Source: Streptomyces sp. H39-S7
GTDB taxonomy: Bacteria > Actinomycetota > Actinomycetes > Streptomycetales > Streptomycetaceae
Length of the DNA stretch: 64,000 nucleotides
Reading direction: 5' to 3'
Assembly: GCF_027158205.1 (NCBI RefSeq)
Contig: NZ_JAPVLU010000002.1
Location: 271,679 to 335,678, forward strand
This document shows positions 1 to 9,052 of this stretch, one piece after another. A model generated the notes under the pieces. It was not told the origin of the DNA, ran no database searches, and was given only the letters and a program-made list of their open reading frames with translations. The position numbers were made by a program, and so were the translations under genes. Each line of letters begins with the position of its first letter. The first letter of the stretch is position 1.

Positions 1-1104
1 GTCTCCGTGCTCGCGCCCGCCGACGACGAGACGCCGCTCCCGCCGTACGTCGTCTCCGCCGGCCGCGCCGTCCCCGTTCCCTACAACGGCTCGGTCGCCC
101 GGCTCAACTTCGGCTTCCTGTCCGCCGCGCGCGTGCGCCGCTGGCTGCACGACGGCGGCTTCGACGTCATCCACATCCACGAACCGACCTCGCCGTCCCT
201 GGGCCTGCTGGCCTGCTGGGCGGCCCAGGGGCCGATCGTCGCGACCTTCCACACCTCCAACCCGCGCTCGCGGGCCATGATCGCCGCCTATCCGATCCTG
301 CAGCCCGCGCTGGAGAAGATCAGCGCGCGCATCGCGGTGAGCGAGTACGCCCGGCGCACCCTGGTGGAGCACCTCGGCGGCGACGCGGTGGTCATCCCCA
401 ACGGCGTGGACGTCGACTTCTTCGCCACGGCCGAGGCCGAGCCCGGGTGGCAGACCGCGGGCGCGCCCAGCACGGCCGGGGACGGCCTGCCGCGGGCCGG
501 CGGGACGATCGGGTTCATCGGCCGGATCGACGAGTCGCGCAAGGGCCTGCCCTGCCTGATGCGGGCCCTCCCGAAGATCCTCGCGGAACGCCCGGACACC
601 CGGCTGCTGGTCGCCGGGAAGGGCGACGAGAAGGAGGCCGTCGAGGCCCTGCCGGAACACCTGCGCGGCCAGGTGCAGTTCCTCGGCATGGTCAGCGACA
701 AGGACAAGGCCCGGCTGCTGCGCAGCGTCGACCTGTACGTGGCCCCCAACACCGGCGGCGAGAGCTTCGGCATCATCCTCGTCGAGGCGATGTCGGCGGG
801 CGCCCCCGTGCTGGCCAGCGATCTGGACGCTTTCCGCCAGGTACTGGACGGGGGAGCGGCCGGCGAGCTGTTCCCGGTCGAGGACGCCGACGCGCTCGCG
901 GTCGCCGCGGTGCGGCTGCTCGGTGATCCCAAGCGCCTGGAGGAGCTGCGGGAGCTGGGCAGCAGGCATGTGCGCCGCTTCGACTGGAGCACGGTCGGCG
1001 CCGACATCCTCTCCGTCTACGAGACGGTGGCGGAGGGCGCCACCGCGGTCGCCGCCGACGAACGCGTGGGCCTGCGGGCCCGCCTGGGGCTGGCGCGGGA
1101 CTGA
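1..1104 (+). CDS. pimA: Phosphatidylinositol mannosyltransferase PimA-like GT4 glycosyltransferase (5' end missing)
   Basis: The frame is already open at base 1, so the start lies outside the window; 367 residues are visible, and the family is about 370-385 long, so only 10-20 residues are missing. The protein is a GT-B fold family-4 glycosyltransferase. Visible motifs are the acceptor-side HIHEPTSP and TFHTSNPRSR segments, FIGRIDESRKG at the start of the C-terminal Rossmann domain, and the nucleotide-sugar motif ESFGIILVE (E-x7-E). In actinobacteria this protein transfers mannose from GDP-mannose to phosphatidyl-myo-inositol on the cytoplasmic face of the membrane. Assignment to PimA rather than another GT4 enzyme rests on the motif set and on the pdxS neighbourhood typical of Streptomyces. 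Confidence 0.85.
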   Translation, partial: VSVLAPADDETPLPPYVVSAGRAVPVPYNGSVARLNFGFLSAARVRRWLHDGGFDVIHIHEPTSPSLGLLACWAAQGPIVATFHTSNPRSRAMIAAYPILQPALEKISARIAVSEYARRTLVEHLGGDAVVIPNGVDVDFFATAEAEPGWQTAGAPSTAGDGLPRAGGTIGFIGRIDESRKGLPCLMRALPKILAERPDTRLLVAGKGDEKEAVEALPEHLRGQVQFLGMVSDKDKARLLRSVDLYVAPNTGGESFGIILVEAMSAGAPVLASDLDAFRQVLDGGAAGELFPVEDADALAVAAVRLLGDPKRLEELRELGSRHVRRFDWSTVGADILSVYETVAEGATAVAADERVGLRARLGLARD

Positions 1105-1135
1105 AGCACCCGGCGCGACGGTAGCCTTGCCGCCC

Positions 1136-1684
1136 GTGACCACCTTCATCTGGGTCGCGGTGGCTGTCGTCGCCATCGGCCTGTACCTGAGCTGGACCGC
1201 GGGCCGCCTCGATCGGCTGCACGCCCGTATCGACGCCGCCCGTGCCGCCCTGGACGCGCAACTGCTGCGCCGCGCCTCGGTGACGCAGGAACTCGCCACG
1301 TCCGGGGTGCTGGACCCGGCGGCCTCCATCGTGCTCTACCAGTCCGCGCACGCCGCCCGGCAGGCGGAGGACGAGCACCGGGAGGTGGCCGAGAGCGAGC
1401 TGAGCCAGGCGCTGCGGGCGGTCTTCGCCGAGCCGGTCGCCGTCGAGGCGGTGCTGGCCGCGCCCGGCGGCGAGGAGACCGTCGGCGAGCTGACCCAGGC
1501 CGTACGCCGGGTGCCGATGGCCCGGCGTTTCCACAACGACTCGGTCCGGGCCGCGCGGGCGGTGCGCAAGCACCGGGTGGTGCGCTGGTTCCGGCTGGCC
1601 GGCCACGCACCCTTCCCGCTGGCCTTCGAGATGGACGACGAGCCACCGCCGGCGTTCACCGCGGACGGCGCGGCAGGCCACTGA
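1136..1684 (+). CDS. LemA-like membrane protein of unknown function
   Basis: 182 residues from a GTG start 31 bp after pimA. Residues about 4-20 form one hydrophobic helix followed by SWTAGR. An alpha-helical, charged body comes next, with an AARAALDAQLLRR stretch and a C-terminal FHNDSVRAARAVRKHRVVRW segment. Both resemble the IDVQLKRR and YNDAVR signatures of LemA-family proteins. The open frame continues upstream inside pimA, but only the GTG at 1136 places the helix at the N-terminus. I expect N-terminal membrane anchoring; no enzymatic motif is visible. The family match is by eye and moderate. Confidence 0.75.
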   Translation: MTTFIWVAVAVVAIGLYLSWTAGRLDRLHARIDAARAALDAQLLRRASVTQELATSGVLDPAASIVLYQSAHAARQAEDEHREVAESELSQALRAVFAEPVAVEAVLAAPGGEETVGELTQAVRRVPMARRFHNDSVRAARAVRKHRVVRWFRLAGHAPFPLAFEMDDEPPPAFTADGAAGH

Positions 1685-1766
1685 CCCCGGATTGGCCCTT
1701 TCCCGGTCAGGTGGACCGGTTCACGATGGATACAACGCACCATTCGTCATCGAGTGAGGTCATACC

Positions 1767-2678
1767 GTGTCCACCACCCCCGCCACCGCCCAGAACCCCG
1801 AGACCGGCACCGCGCGCGTCAAGCGCGGCATGGCCGAGCAGCTCAAGGGCGGCGTGATCATGGACGTCGTCAACGCCGAGCAGGCGAAGATCGCCGAGGA
1901 CGCCGGCGCCGTCGCGGTCATGGCCCTGGAGCGGGTGCCCGCCGACATCCGCAAGGACGGCGGCGTGGCCCGTATGTCCGACCCGGACATGATCGACGGC
2001 ATCATCGGCGCGGTGTCCATCCCCGTCATGGCGAAGTCCCGCATCGGCCACTTCGTCGAGGCCCAGGTCCTGCAGGCGCTCGGTGTCGACTACATCGACG
2101 AGTCCGAGGTCCTGACCCCGGCCGACGAGGTCAACCACAGCGACAAGTGGGCGTTCACCACCCCCTTCGTGTGCGGCGCCACCAACCTGGGCGAGGCCCT
2201 GCGCCGTATCGCCGAGGGCGCGGCCATGATCCGCTCCAAGGGCGAGGCCGGCACCGGCAACGTCGTCGAGGCCGTGCGCCACATGCGCCAGATCCGCACC
2301 GACATCCGCCGCCTCGGCACCCTGGACGAGACCGAGCTGTTCGTCGCCGCGAAGAACCTCCAGGCCCCGTACGAGCTGGTCAAGGAGGTCGCGGGCCTCG
2401 GCAAGCTGCCCGTCGTGCTCTTCAGCGCCGGCGGTGTGGCCACCCCCGCGGACGCCGCGCTGATGATGCAGCTCGGCGCCGAGGGCGTCTTCGTCGGCTC
2501 CGGCATCTTCAAGTCCGGCGACCCGGCGCAGCGCGCCGCCGCGATCGTGAAGGCCACCACCTTCTTCGACGACCCCAAGGTCATCGCGGACGTCTCGCGC
2601 GGCCTGGGCGAGGCCATGGTCGGCATCAACTGCGACACCCTCCCCGAGTCCGAGCGCTACGCCAACCGCGGCTGGTAA
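1767..2678 (+). CDS. pdxS: Pyridoxal 5'-phosphate synthase lyase subunit PdxS
   Basis: 303 residues, the full family length. PdxS is a (beta/alpha)8 enzyme. It builds PLP from ribose 5-phosphate, glyceraldehyde 3-phosphate and ammonia supplied by PdxT, in a 12+12 complex. The phosphosugar-binding lysine is K90 in VMAKSRIGH, the second catalytic lysine is K158 in [10 protein letters not shown], and D33 in IMDV is conserved. The GTG start follows a GAGG ribosome-binding site seven bases upstream. pdxT starts 7 bp after the stop, so the two are co-transcribed. Confidence 0.97.
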   Translation: MSTTPATAQNPETGTARVKRGMAEQLKGGVIMDVVNAEQAKIAEDAGAVAVMALERVPADIRKDGGVARMSDPDMIDGIIGAVSIPVMAKSRIGHFVEAQVLQALGVDYIDESEVLTPADEVNHSDKWAFTTPFVCGATNLGEALRRIAEGAAMIRSKGEAGTGNVVEAVRHMRQIRTDIRRLGTLDETELFVAAKNLQAPYELVKEVAGLGKLPVVLFSAGGVATPADAALMMQLGAEGVFVGSGIFKSGDPAQRAAAIVKATTFFDDPKVIADVSRGLGEAMVGINCDTLPESERYANRGW

Positions 2679-2685
2679 CCGGACC

Positions 2686-3294
2686 GTGAGCGCCATACCC
2701 ACCATCGGCGTACTCGCCCTGCAGGGCGACGTACGCGAACACCTCGCGGCGCTCACCGCCGCCGGCGCACGGGCCGTGCCCGTGCGCCGGCCGGCGGAGC
2801 TCACCGAGATCGACGGCCTGGTCATCCCCGGTGGCGAGTCCACCACGATGTCCAAGCTCGCGGTCATCTTCGGCATGCTGGAGCCGCTGCGCGAGCGGGT
2901 CGCGGCCGGCCTGCCGGCCTACGGGTCCTGCGCGGGCATGATCATGCTCGCCGACAAGATCCTGGACGGCCGGGACGACCAGGAGACCGTCGGCGGCATC
3001 GACATGATCGTGCGCCGCAACGCCTTCGGTCGGCAGAACGAGTCCTTCGAAGCGGCCGTGGAGATCACCGGCATCGGCGGCGGCCCGGTCGAGGGCGTCT
3101 TCATCCGCGCCCCGTGGGTGGAGTCGACCGGCGCGCGGACCGAGGTGCTGGCGCGGCTCGACGACGGCACGGTCGTCGCCGTGCGCTCCGGGAACCTGCT
3201 GGCCACCTCGTTCCACCCCGAGCTGACCGGGGACCACCGGGTCCACGAGCTCTTCGTCGGCATGGTGCGTGCCGCGGGGCGGACCCAGCCGTAG
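2686..3294 (+). CDS. pdxT: Pyridoxal 5'-phosphate synthase glutaminase subunit PdxT
   Basis: 202 residues, class I glutamine amidotransferase fold. It hydrolyses glutamine and channels ammonia to PdxS. The nucleophile is C82 in [10 protein letters not shown], and the His-Glu pair is H177/E179 in SFHPEL. The oxyanion segment [10 protein letters not shown] is present near residue 50. The GTG start is 7 bp after pdxS, which fits a two-gene PLP operon. Confidence 0.97.
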   Translation: MSAIPTIGVLALQGDVREHLAALTAAGARAVPVRRPAELTEIDGLVIPGGESTTMSKLAVIFGMLEPLRERVAAGLPAYGSCAGMIMLADKILDGRDDQETVGGIDMIVRRNAFGRQNESFEAAVEITGIGGGPVEGVFIRAPWVESTGARTEVLARLDDGTVVAVRSGNLLATSFHPELTGDHRVHELFVGMVRAAGRTQP

Positions 3295-3351
3295 GAGCAG
3301 CGCCTTCCGGCGGGCCGACCGTGACGCGTTGACGACAGGACCCCGCGTGAC

Positions 3352-3362
3352 CCCGGTAGGAT
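3352..3362 (+). promoter_or_regulatory. Possible -10 element for yebC
   Basis: TAGGAT at 3357-3362 matches a vegetative -10 box and sits about 44 bp before the yebC start. The obvious TTGACG at 3329-3334 is 22 bp away, which is too far for a normal -35 element, so the promoter is only tentative. Confidence 0.25.
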
Positions 3363-3405
3363 CTCTTCTGTTCATTTCTACTGGCGACGTTGTAAGGAGC
3401 TGGCG

Positions 3406-4158
3406 ATGTCCGGCCACTCTAAATGGGCTACCACCAAGCACAAGAAGGCCGTGGTTGACGCCAAGCGCGGCAAGCTCTTCGCCAAGATGATCAAGAACAT
3501 CGAGGTGGCGGCGCGCATGGGTGGCGGTGACGTCTCCGGTAACCCGACCCTTTACGACGCCATCCAGAAGGCGAAGAAGAGCTCGGTCCCGAACAAGAAC
3601 ATCGACAGCGCGGTCAAGCGCGGTGCCGGTCTGGAAGCCGGCGGCGCCGACTACCAGACGATCATGTACGAGGGCTACGGGCCGAACGGGGTCGCGGTGC
3701 TCATCGAGTGCCTCACCGACAACCGCAACCGCGCGGCCTCCGACGTCCGGGTCGCGATGACCCGCAACGGCGGCGCCATGGCGGACCCGGGCTCGGTCTC
3801 CTACCTGTTCAACCGCAAGGGCGTCGTCCTCGTCCCCAAGGGTGAACTGTCCGAGGACGACGTGCTCGGCGCGGTGCTGGACGCCGGGGCCGAAGAGGTC
3901 AATGACCTCGGCGAGTCCTTCGAGGTCATCAGCGAGGCCACCGACATGGTCGCGGTCCGTACCGCGCTCCAGGACGCGGGCATCGACTACGACTCCGCGG
4001 ACGCCAACTTCGTCCCCACCATGCAGGTGGAACTCGACGAGGACGGCGCCCGCAAGATCTTCAAGCTCATCGACGCGCTGGAGGACAGCGACGACGTGCA
4101 GAACGTCTTCGCCAACTTCGACGTGAGCGACGAGGTCATGGAGCAGGTTGACGCCTGA
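3406..4158 (+). CDS. yebC: YebC/PmpR-family protein (TACO1-like)
   Basis: 250 residues, full length, with the typical start [15 protein letters not shown] and the conserved [15 protein letters not shown] segment. The family was long annotated as DNA-binding regulators (PmpR); later work links YebC and TACO1 homologues to translation through difficult sequences. It lies just upstream of the ruvCAB genes, as in many bacteria, but a strong terminator after it argues against obligate co-transcription. Confidence 0.95.
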   Translation: MSGHSKWATTKHKKAVVDAKRGKLFAKMIKNIEVAARMGGGDVSGNPTLYDAIQKAKKSSVPNKNIDSAVKRGAGLEAGGADYQTIMYEGYGPNGVAVLIECLTDNRNRAASDVRVAMTRNGGAMADPGSVSYLFNRKGVVLVPKGELSEDDVLGAVLDAGAEEVNDLGESFEVISEATDMVAVRTALQDAGIDYDSADANFVPTMQVELDEDGARKIFKLIDALEDSDDVQNVFANFDVSDEVMEQVDA

Positions 4159-4187
4159 TCGACCTTCGATCGCGCGTTGTCAGCGGC

Positions 4188-4220
4188 ACGGGCCGGCGGG
4201 GACACACCCCGCCGGCCCGT
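4188..4220 (+). terminator. Rho-independent terminator after yebC
   Basis: Perfect 14-bp inverted repeat (ACGGGCCGGCGGGG and its complement) with a 5-base loop, followed by CGGCTTTT. It separates yebC from ruvC. Confidence 0.8.
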
Positions 4221-4296
4221 CGGCTTTTGCGGCGTTGTCAGTCGGAACGGCTAACCTGCAGGAACAGTTGACCGACAGGGCTTGAGGGGTGACGGG

Positions 4297-4836
4297 GTGC
4301 GGGTACTCGGCGTGGACCCGGGACTGACCCGGCTCGGCATCGGAGTCGTGGACGGCGTCCCGGGACGCCCGTTGACGATGGTCGGAGTCGGCGTGGTGCG
4401 CACCCCCGCCGATGCGGAGATCGGTCCCCGCCTCGTCCTCATCGAGCGTGGCATCGAGGCGTGGTTGGACGAGTACCGGCCGGAAGTCGTCGCCGTGGAG
4501 CGGGTGTTCAGCCAGCACAACGTCAGCACCGTGATGGGCACCGCCCAGGCCAGCGCCGTCGCGATGCTCTGCGCCAGCCGGCGCGGACTCCCCGTCCACC
4601 TGCACACCCCCAGCGAGGTTAAGGCCGCCGTCACCGGCAGCGGCCGGGCGGACAAGGCCCAGGTCGGAGCCATGGTGACGCGGCTGCTGCGGCTGGACGC
4701 CCCGCCCAAACCGGCCGATGCCGCGGACGCGCTGGCGCTGGCCATCTGCCACATCTGGCGCGGTACCGCCACCAACCGCCTGCAACAGGCCATCGCCGCC
4801 CACCGGCCGGCACGAATCCAGGAGCCCCGAGCATGA
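4297..4836 (+). CDS. ruvC: Crossover junction endodeoxyribonuclease RuvC
   Basis: 179 residues. Holliday-junction resolvase of the RNase H fold. The acidic active-site residues are visible: D7 in [11 protein letters not shown] in VAVERVF, and the C-terminal pair in [14 protein letters not shown]. The GTG at 4297 is preferred over a TTG at 4282: it has GAGGGG seven bases upstream and places the catalytic Asp at position 7 as in characterised RuvC. ruvA starts inside the stop codon (ATGA), so ruvC-ruvA-ruvB form one operon. Confidence 0.96.
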   Translation: MRVLGVDPGLTRLGIGVVDGVPGRPLTMVGVGVVRTPADAEIGPRLVLIERGIEAWLDEYRPEVVAVERVFSQHNVSTVMGTAQASAVAMLCASRRGLPVHLHTPSEVKAAVTGSGRADKAQVGAMVTRLLRLDAPPKPADAADALALAICHIWRGTATNRLQQAIAAHRPARIQEPRA

Positions 4837-5456
4837 TCGCCTTCGTCAGCGGCCCGGTCGCCGCACTCGCCCCGGACGCCGCGGTCATCGAGGTGGGCGG
4901 CATCGGCATGTCCGTCCTGTGCACCCCGGGCACCCTCGCCGGCCTCAGAACCGGCCAGCAGGCCAGACTCTCCACCTCGCTCATCGTCCGCGAGGACTCG
5001 CTCACCCTGTACGGCTTCGCGGACGACGACGAGCGGCTGGTCTTCGAGCTGCTGCAGACCGTCAGCGGGGTCGGTCCGCGCCTGGCGCAGACGATGCTCG
5101 CCGTGCACTCCCCGGACGCGCTGCGCGTCGCGGTCGCCACCGGTGACGAGAAGGCCCTCACCGCGGTGCCCGGCGTGGGCAAGAAGGGCGCCCAGCGGCT
5201 CCTGCTGGAACTGAAGGACCGGCTCGGCGAGCCCGTCGGCCCCGGGGCGCACCGCGGAATCGGCAGCCCGGTCAGCGCCTCCTGGCGCGACCAGCTGCAC
5301 GCGGCGCTCATCGGCCTCGGCTACGCCACCCGCGAGGCCGACGAAGCGGTCTCCGCGGTCGCGCCGCAGGCCGAGGCCGAGCTGGCGGGCGGCGGGATGC
5401 CCAACGTCTCCGCGCTGCTGCGCGCCGCCCTGCAGACCCTGAACCGGACCCGCTGA
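4833..5456 (+). CDS. ruvA: Holliday junction branch migration protein RuvA
   Basis: 207 residues. RuvA binds four-way junctions as a tetramer and loads RuvB. Domain I is an OB-like barrel at about residues 1-65. Domain II carries two helix-hairpin-helix motifs ([11 protein letters not shown] and [13 protein letters not shown]). A Gly/Pro-containing linker leads to the C-terminal domain III that contacts RuvB (about 150-200). It overlaps ruvC by 4 bp and lies 69 bp upstream of ruvB. Confidence 0.97.
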   Translation: MIAFVSGPVAALAPDAAVIEVGGIGMSVLCTPGTLAGLRTGQQARLSTSLIVREDSLTLYGFADDDERLVFELLQTVSGVGPRLAQTMLAVHSPDALRVAVATGDEKALTAVPGVGKKGAQRLLLELKDRLGEPVGPGAHRGIGSPVSASWRDQLHAALIGLGYATREADEAVSAVAPQAEAELAGGGMPNVSALLRAALQTLNRTR

Positions 5457-5525
5457 CGGCCCGCGGCCGCACCCCGACGCCACTCCCGCGCCGACGACCC
5501 CCGACCGACGAACCGAAAGCCCGAA

Positions 5526-6602
5526 ATGAACTGGGACGAGCCCGCACCCCCCACCGCCGGTGAGCTGCCGGACCGGCTGGTCGGCTCCGACGCCGACGGT
5601 GAGGACCAGGCCGTCGAGGCCGCGCTGCGGCCGAAGGACCTCGAGGAGTTCGTCGGGCAGGAACGGGTGCGCCAGCAGCTGGACCTGGTGCTGAAGGCGG
5701 CCAAGAAGCGCGGCGGCACCGCCGACCACGTCCTGCTCTCCGGGGCCCCCGGCCTCGGCAAGACCACCCTGTCGATGATCATCGCCGCCGAGATGGGCGC
5801 CCCGATCCGCATCACCTCGGGCCCGGCCATCCAGCACGCGGGCGACCTCGCCGCGATCCTCTCCTCCCTCCAGGAGGGCGAGGTGCTGTTCCTCGACGAG
5901 ATCCACCGCATGTCCCGGCCCGCCGAGGAGATGCTCTACATGGCGATGGAGGACTTCCGGGTCGACGTGATCGTCGGCAAGGGCCCCGGCGCCACCGCCA
6001 TCCCGCTGGAGCTGCCGCCCTTCACCCTGGTCGGCGCCACCACCCGGGCCGGCCTGCTGCCGCCCCCGCTGCGCGACCGCTTCGGCTTCACGGGTCACAT
6101 GGAGTTCTACGCCCCCGCCGAGCTGGAACGCGTCATCCACCGCTCGGCCCGCCTGCTGGACGTCGAGATCGAGACGGACGGCGGTGCGGAGATCGCCGGC
6201 CGCTCCCGCGGCACGCCCCGTATCGCCAACCGGCTGCTGCGCCGGGTCCGGGACTACGCGCAGGTCAGAGCCGACGGCCGGATCACCCGCGAGATCGCCG
6301 TCCAGGCCCTGGAGGTCTACGAGGTGGACGCCCGCGGCCTCGACCGGCTGGACCGGGCCGTGCTGCGCGCCCTGCTCCAGCTGTTCGGCGGCGGCCCGGT
6401 CGGGCTGTCGACCCTCGCCGTCGCGGTCGGTGAGGAGCGGGAGACGGTCGAGGAGGTCGCCGAACCGTTTCTGGTCCGCGAGGGTCTGCTGGCGCGTACT
6501 CCCCGTGGTCGGGTGGCCACCCGGGCGGCGTGGACCCACCTCGGACTGGTCCCGCCCCAGCAGCCCGGGGGCCCCGGCCAGGGTGGCCTGTTCGGACCGT
6601 GA
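5526..6602 (+). CDS. ruvB: Holliday junction branch migration ATPase RuvB
   Basis: 358 residues. AAA+ motor with Walker [10 protein letters not shown] at residues 73-81, Walker B LFLDEIHR (D124/E125), sensor 1 in GATTRAG and a C-terminal winged helix. It forms hexameric rings that drive RuvA-bound junction migration. The N-terminus carries about 20 extra acidic/proline residues before the conserved [13 protein letters not shown], common in actinobacteria. Confidence 0.97.
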   Translation: MNWDEPAPPTAGELPDRLVGSDADGEDQAVEAALRPKDLEEFVGQERVRQQLDLVLKAAKKRGGTADHVLLSGAPGLGKTTLSMIIAAEMGAPIRITSGPAIQHAGDLAAILSSLQEGEVLFLDEIHRMSRPAEEMLYMAMEDFRVDVIVGKGPGATAIPLELPPFTLVGATTRAGLLPPPLRDRFGFTGHMEFYAPAELERVIHRSARLLDVEIETDGGAEIAGRSRGTPRIANRLLRRVRDYAQVRADGRITREIAVQALEVYEVDARGLDRLDRAVLRALLQLFGGGPVGLSTLAVAVGEERETVEEVAEPFLVREGLLARTPRGRVATRAAWTHLGLVPPQQPGGPGQGGLFGP

Positions 6603-6648
6603 CGGCACGGGGACTCGCCCCCCAGGAACCCCAGTGCCATGCTGGGCG

Positions 6649-6678
6649 TTGTTTCACCGGCGAGGACTCGCTTAGACT
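6649..6678 (+). promoter_or_regulatory. Probable vegetative promoter of the yajC-secD-secF-apt operon
   Basis: TTGTTT at 6649-6654 and TAGACT at 6673-6678 are separated by 18 bp, a good sigma-70/HrdB-type arrangement, about 85 bp upstream of yajC in a gap between ruvB and yajC. Confidence 0.45.
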
Positions 6679-6762
6679 CCGCCGACGCCCTTCCTCCGGA
6701 TCGGCATACACCCCCGTAGATCAGGCCAGCCACCGCGGCCGTGCGAAGGAACGTTGTAAATC

Positions 6763-7194
6763 GTGAGTATCGGCTTGCTCCTCCCGTTCATCATCCTTAT
6801 CGGTGCCATGTTCCTCATGACCCGGTCTGCCAAGAACAAGCAGCGGCAGGCGGCGACGATGCGGAACCAGATGGAACCGGGCTCCGGTGTCCGCACCATC
6901 GGCGGCATGTACGCCGTGGTGAAGGAAGTCAACGAGGACACCGTCCTCCTGGAGCTGGCCGACGGGGTGCACGCGCACTTCGCCAAGAACTCCATCGGCG
7001 CCGTCCTGGACCAGGCCGAGTACGACCGCATCGTGCACGGCATCGAGCCGGAGGAGCCGGAAGAGGGCTCCGAGGACGTCGCTGAGGACGCGGTCCACGA
7101 CGACGCCGTGACGGCCGAGGCCGCCGACGACGAGCGCATCGACCTGAGCAAGACGGAGGAAGAGCCGAAGAAGGACGGCACCGACCCCAAGTAG
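6763..7194 (+). CDS. yajC: Preprotein translocase accessory subunit YajC
   Basis: 143 residues. A single hydrophobic helix at residues 2-21 is followed by RSAKNKQRQAA, the conserved GSGVRTIGGMYAVVKEV segment, and an acidic C-terminal tail of about 50 residues (longer than in E. coli, usual in actinobacteria). YajC associates with SecDF in the translocon holocomplex. It is the first gene of a sec cluster; secD follows after 91 bp. Confidence 0.93.
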   Translation: MSIGLLLPFIILIGAMFLMTRSAKNKQRQAATMRNQMEPGSGVRTIGGMYAVVKEVNEDTVLLELADGVHAHFAKNSIGAVLDQAEYDRIVHGIEPEEPEEGSEDVAEDAVHDDAVTAEAADDERIDLSKTEEEPKKDGTDPK

Positions 7195-7285
7195 GGCACG
7201 GTCGGTCCGGACTCTCACATCACTTCGTGGCCACCCCACGGGCGCGCAGGTCCCGGGGGCTGGTTGGACAGGGAGATACAAGAAG

Positions 7286-9052
7286 GTGGCAGCACCCAAG
7301 AAGGGCCGCAGGTCCTCGGGGAGTCAGGGGAACCCCGGGCGCGCACTGGCCGTGATCCTGATCGCGCTCGTGGCGTTGACGGGGACGATGTTCCTCTCGC
7401 ACAACACGACCCCGCGACTGGGCATCGACCTCGCAGGCGGCGTCAGCATCACGCTGACCGCCAAGAGCGACCAGGCCAACGCGATCAACAAGACCAACAT
7501 GAACACCGCTGTGAGCATCATCAACCAGCGTGTCAACGGTCTTGGTGTCTCTGAGGCCGAGGTGCAGACCCAGGGCGACAAGAACATCATTGTCAACATC
7601 CCCAAGGGCACCGACCCCAAGCAGGCGCAGGAGCAGGTCGGCCAGACCGCCCAGCTGTTCTTCCGGCAGGTGCTTCTCGAGCAGGCGAACCCCCCGGCCA
7701 CGAAGACGCCGCCGGCGAAGCCCTCCCCGTCCGTGACCCCGACGGGCAAGGCCACCAGCACGCCGACCCCGAGCGGCAAGACGACCACGCCGCCGCAGGC
7801 CAAGCCCTCGTCGAGTGTCACCACCCAGGGCCGCGCGGTCACCGACGGCCTGAAGGCGGTGCCTGCCAAGGCGCCCACCCCGACGCCGACGCCGAGCGCG
7901 CCCGCGCCCGCGGCCGGCACGCTGGACAGTACGATTCCGGCCGATCTGCAGGCGAGGTTCACCGCGATCGACTGCAACGACCCGAAGCAGCGTTCGGCGG
8001 CGAACAAGGGTGTCAAGCCGGAGAACAAGGTCATCGGCTGCGGCGAGCGCGGCGATGGCAAGGACAAGATCTGGTACAAGTACGCGCTCGGCCCGGCCGT
8101 CCTCGACGGCAAGGACGTCTCCAAGGCCAGTGCGAAGTTCGACACCCAGTCCGGCAACGGCTGGGTCGTCGACCTCAGCTTCACCGGTGGCGGCGCCAAG
8201 AAGTTCACCAAGGTCACCACCCAGCTCGCCACCCAGCAGGCCCCGCTGAACCAGTTCGCGATCGACCTCGACGGCAACGTCGTCTCGGCGCCCTCGGTCT
8301 CGCAGGCCCTGCCCGGCGGCAGCGCGACGATCTTCGGCAGCTTCACCCAGACGTCCGCGCAGAACCTGTCGAACGTCCTGTCGTACGGTTCGCTGCCGCT
8401 GTCCTTCCAGATCCAGGACGTGACCACGGTCTCCGCCGCGCTCGGCGGGGAGCAGCTGCGAGGCGGCCTCATCGCGGGCGCCGTCGGCCTCGCGCTGGTC
8501 GTGCTCTACATGCTGGCGTACTACCGGGGCCTCGGCCTCGTGGCGATCGTCAGCCTCCTGGTGTCGGCGGCGCTGACCTACACGCTGATGGCCCTGCTCG
8601 GCCCGGCCATCGGCTTCGCGCTGAACCTGCCGGCGGTCTGCGGAGCGATCGTCGCCATCGGTATCACCGCGGACTCGTTCATCGTCTTCTTCGAACGGAT
8701 CCGTGACGAGCTGCGCGAAGGCCGCTCCCTGCAGCCCGCCGTGGCCCGCGGCTGGCCGCGCGCCCGGCGCACCATCCTGGTGTCGGACTTCGTGTCCTTC
8801 CTCGCCGCCGCCGTGCTCTTCGCGGTGACGGTCGGCAAGGTCCAGGGCTTCGCGTTCACCCTGGGTCTGACCACCCTGCTCGACGTCGTGGTGGTGTTCC
8901 TCTTCACCAAGCCGCTCATGACGATCCTGGCCCGCCGGCCGTTCTTCGCCAACGGCCACAAGTGGTCCGGCCTCGACCCGAAGGGTCTGGGCGTCCAGGC
9001 CCCCATCCGCCGCGTCCGCCGCAGGACGAGCACCGAGACGAAGGAGGCCTGA
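7286..9052 (+). CDS. secD: Protein translocase subunit SecD
   Basis: 588 residues. RND-family helper that uses the proton gradient to pull secreted proteins across the membrane with SecF. One N-terminal membrane helix (about 20-38), the conserved GIDLAGGVSITL, a large extracytoplasmic domain, and five C-terminal helices with GIVAIGITADSFIVFFERI. The first extracytoplasmic domain contains a low-complexity Pro/Thr/Ser/Ala/Lys stretch at about residues 132-213 that separates its two halves. It starts with GTG after an AGAAGG site. SecF begins in the secD stop codon. Confidence 0.97.
   Translation: MAAPKKGRRSSGSQGNPGRALAVILIALVALTGTMFLSHNTTPRLGIDLAGGVSITLTAKSDQANAINKTNMNTAVSIINQRVNGLGVSEAEVQTQGDKNIIVNIPKGTDPKQAQEQVGQTAQLFFRQVLLEQANPPATKTPPAKPSPSVTPTGKATSTPTPSGKTTTPPQAKPSSSVTTQGRAVTDGLKAVPAKAPTPTPTPSAPAPAAGTLDSTIPADLQARFTAIDCNDPKQRSAANKGVKPENKVIGCGERGDGKDKIWYKYALGPAVLDGKDVSKASAKFDTQSGNGWVVDLSFTGGGAKKFTKVTTQLATQQAPLNQFAIDLDGNVVSAPSVSQALPGGSATIFGSFTQTSAQNLSNVLSYGSLPLSFQIQDVTTVSAALGGEQLRGGLIAGAVGLALVVLYMLAYYRGLGLVAIVSLLVSAALTYTLMALLGPAIGFALNLPAVCGAIVAIGITADSFIVFFERIRDELREGRSLQPAVARGWPRARRTILVSDFVSFLAAAVLFAVTVGKVQGFAFTLGLTTLLDVVVVFLFTKPLMTILARRPFFANGHKWSGLDPKGLGVQAPIRRVRRRTSTETKEA

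Noticed and set aside
4281..4299. TTG at 4282 as the ruvC start
   Set aside because: It sits within the likely ribosome-binding site of the GTG at 4297, which alone puts the catalytic Asp at residue 7.
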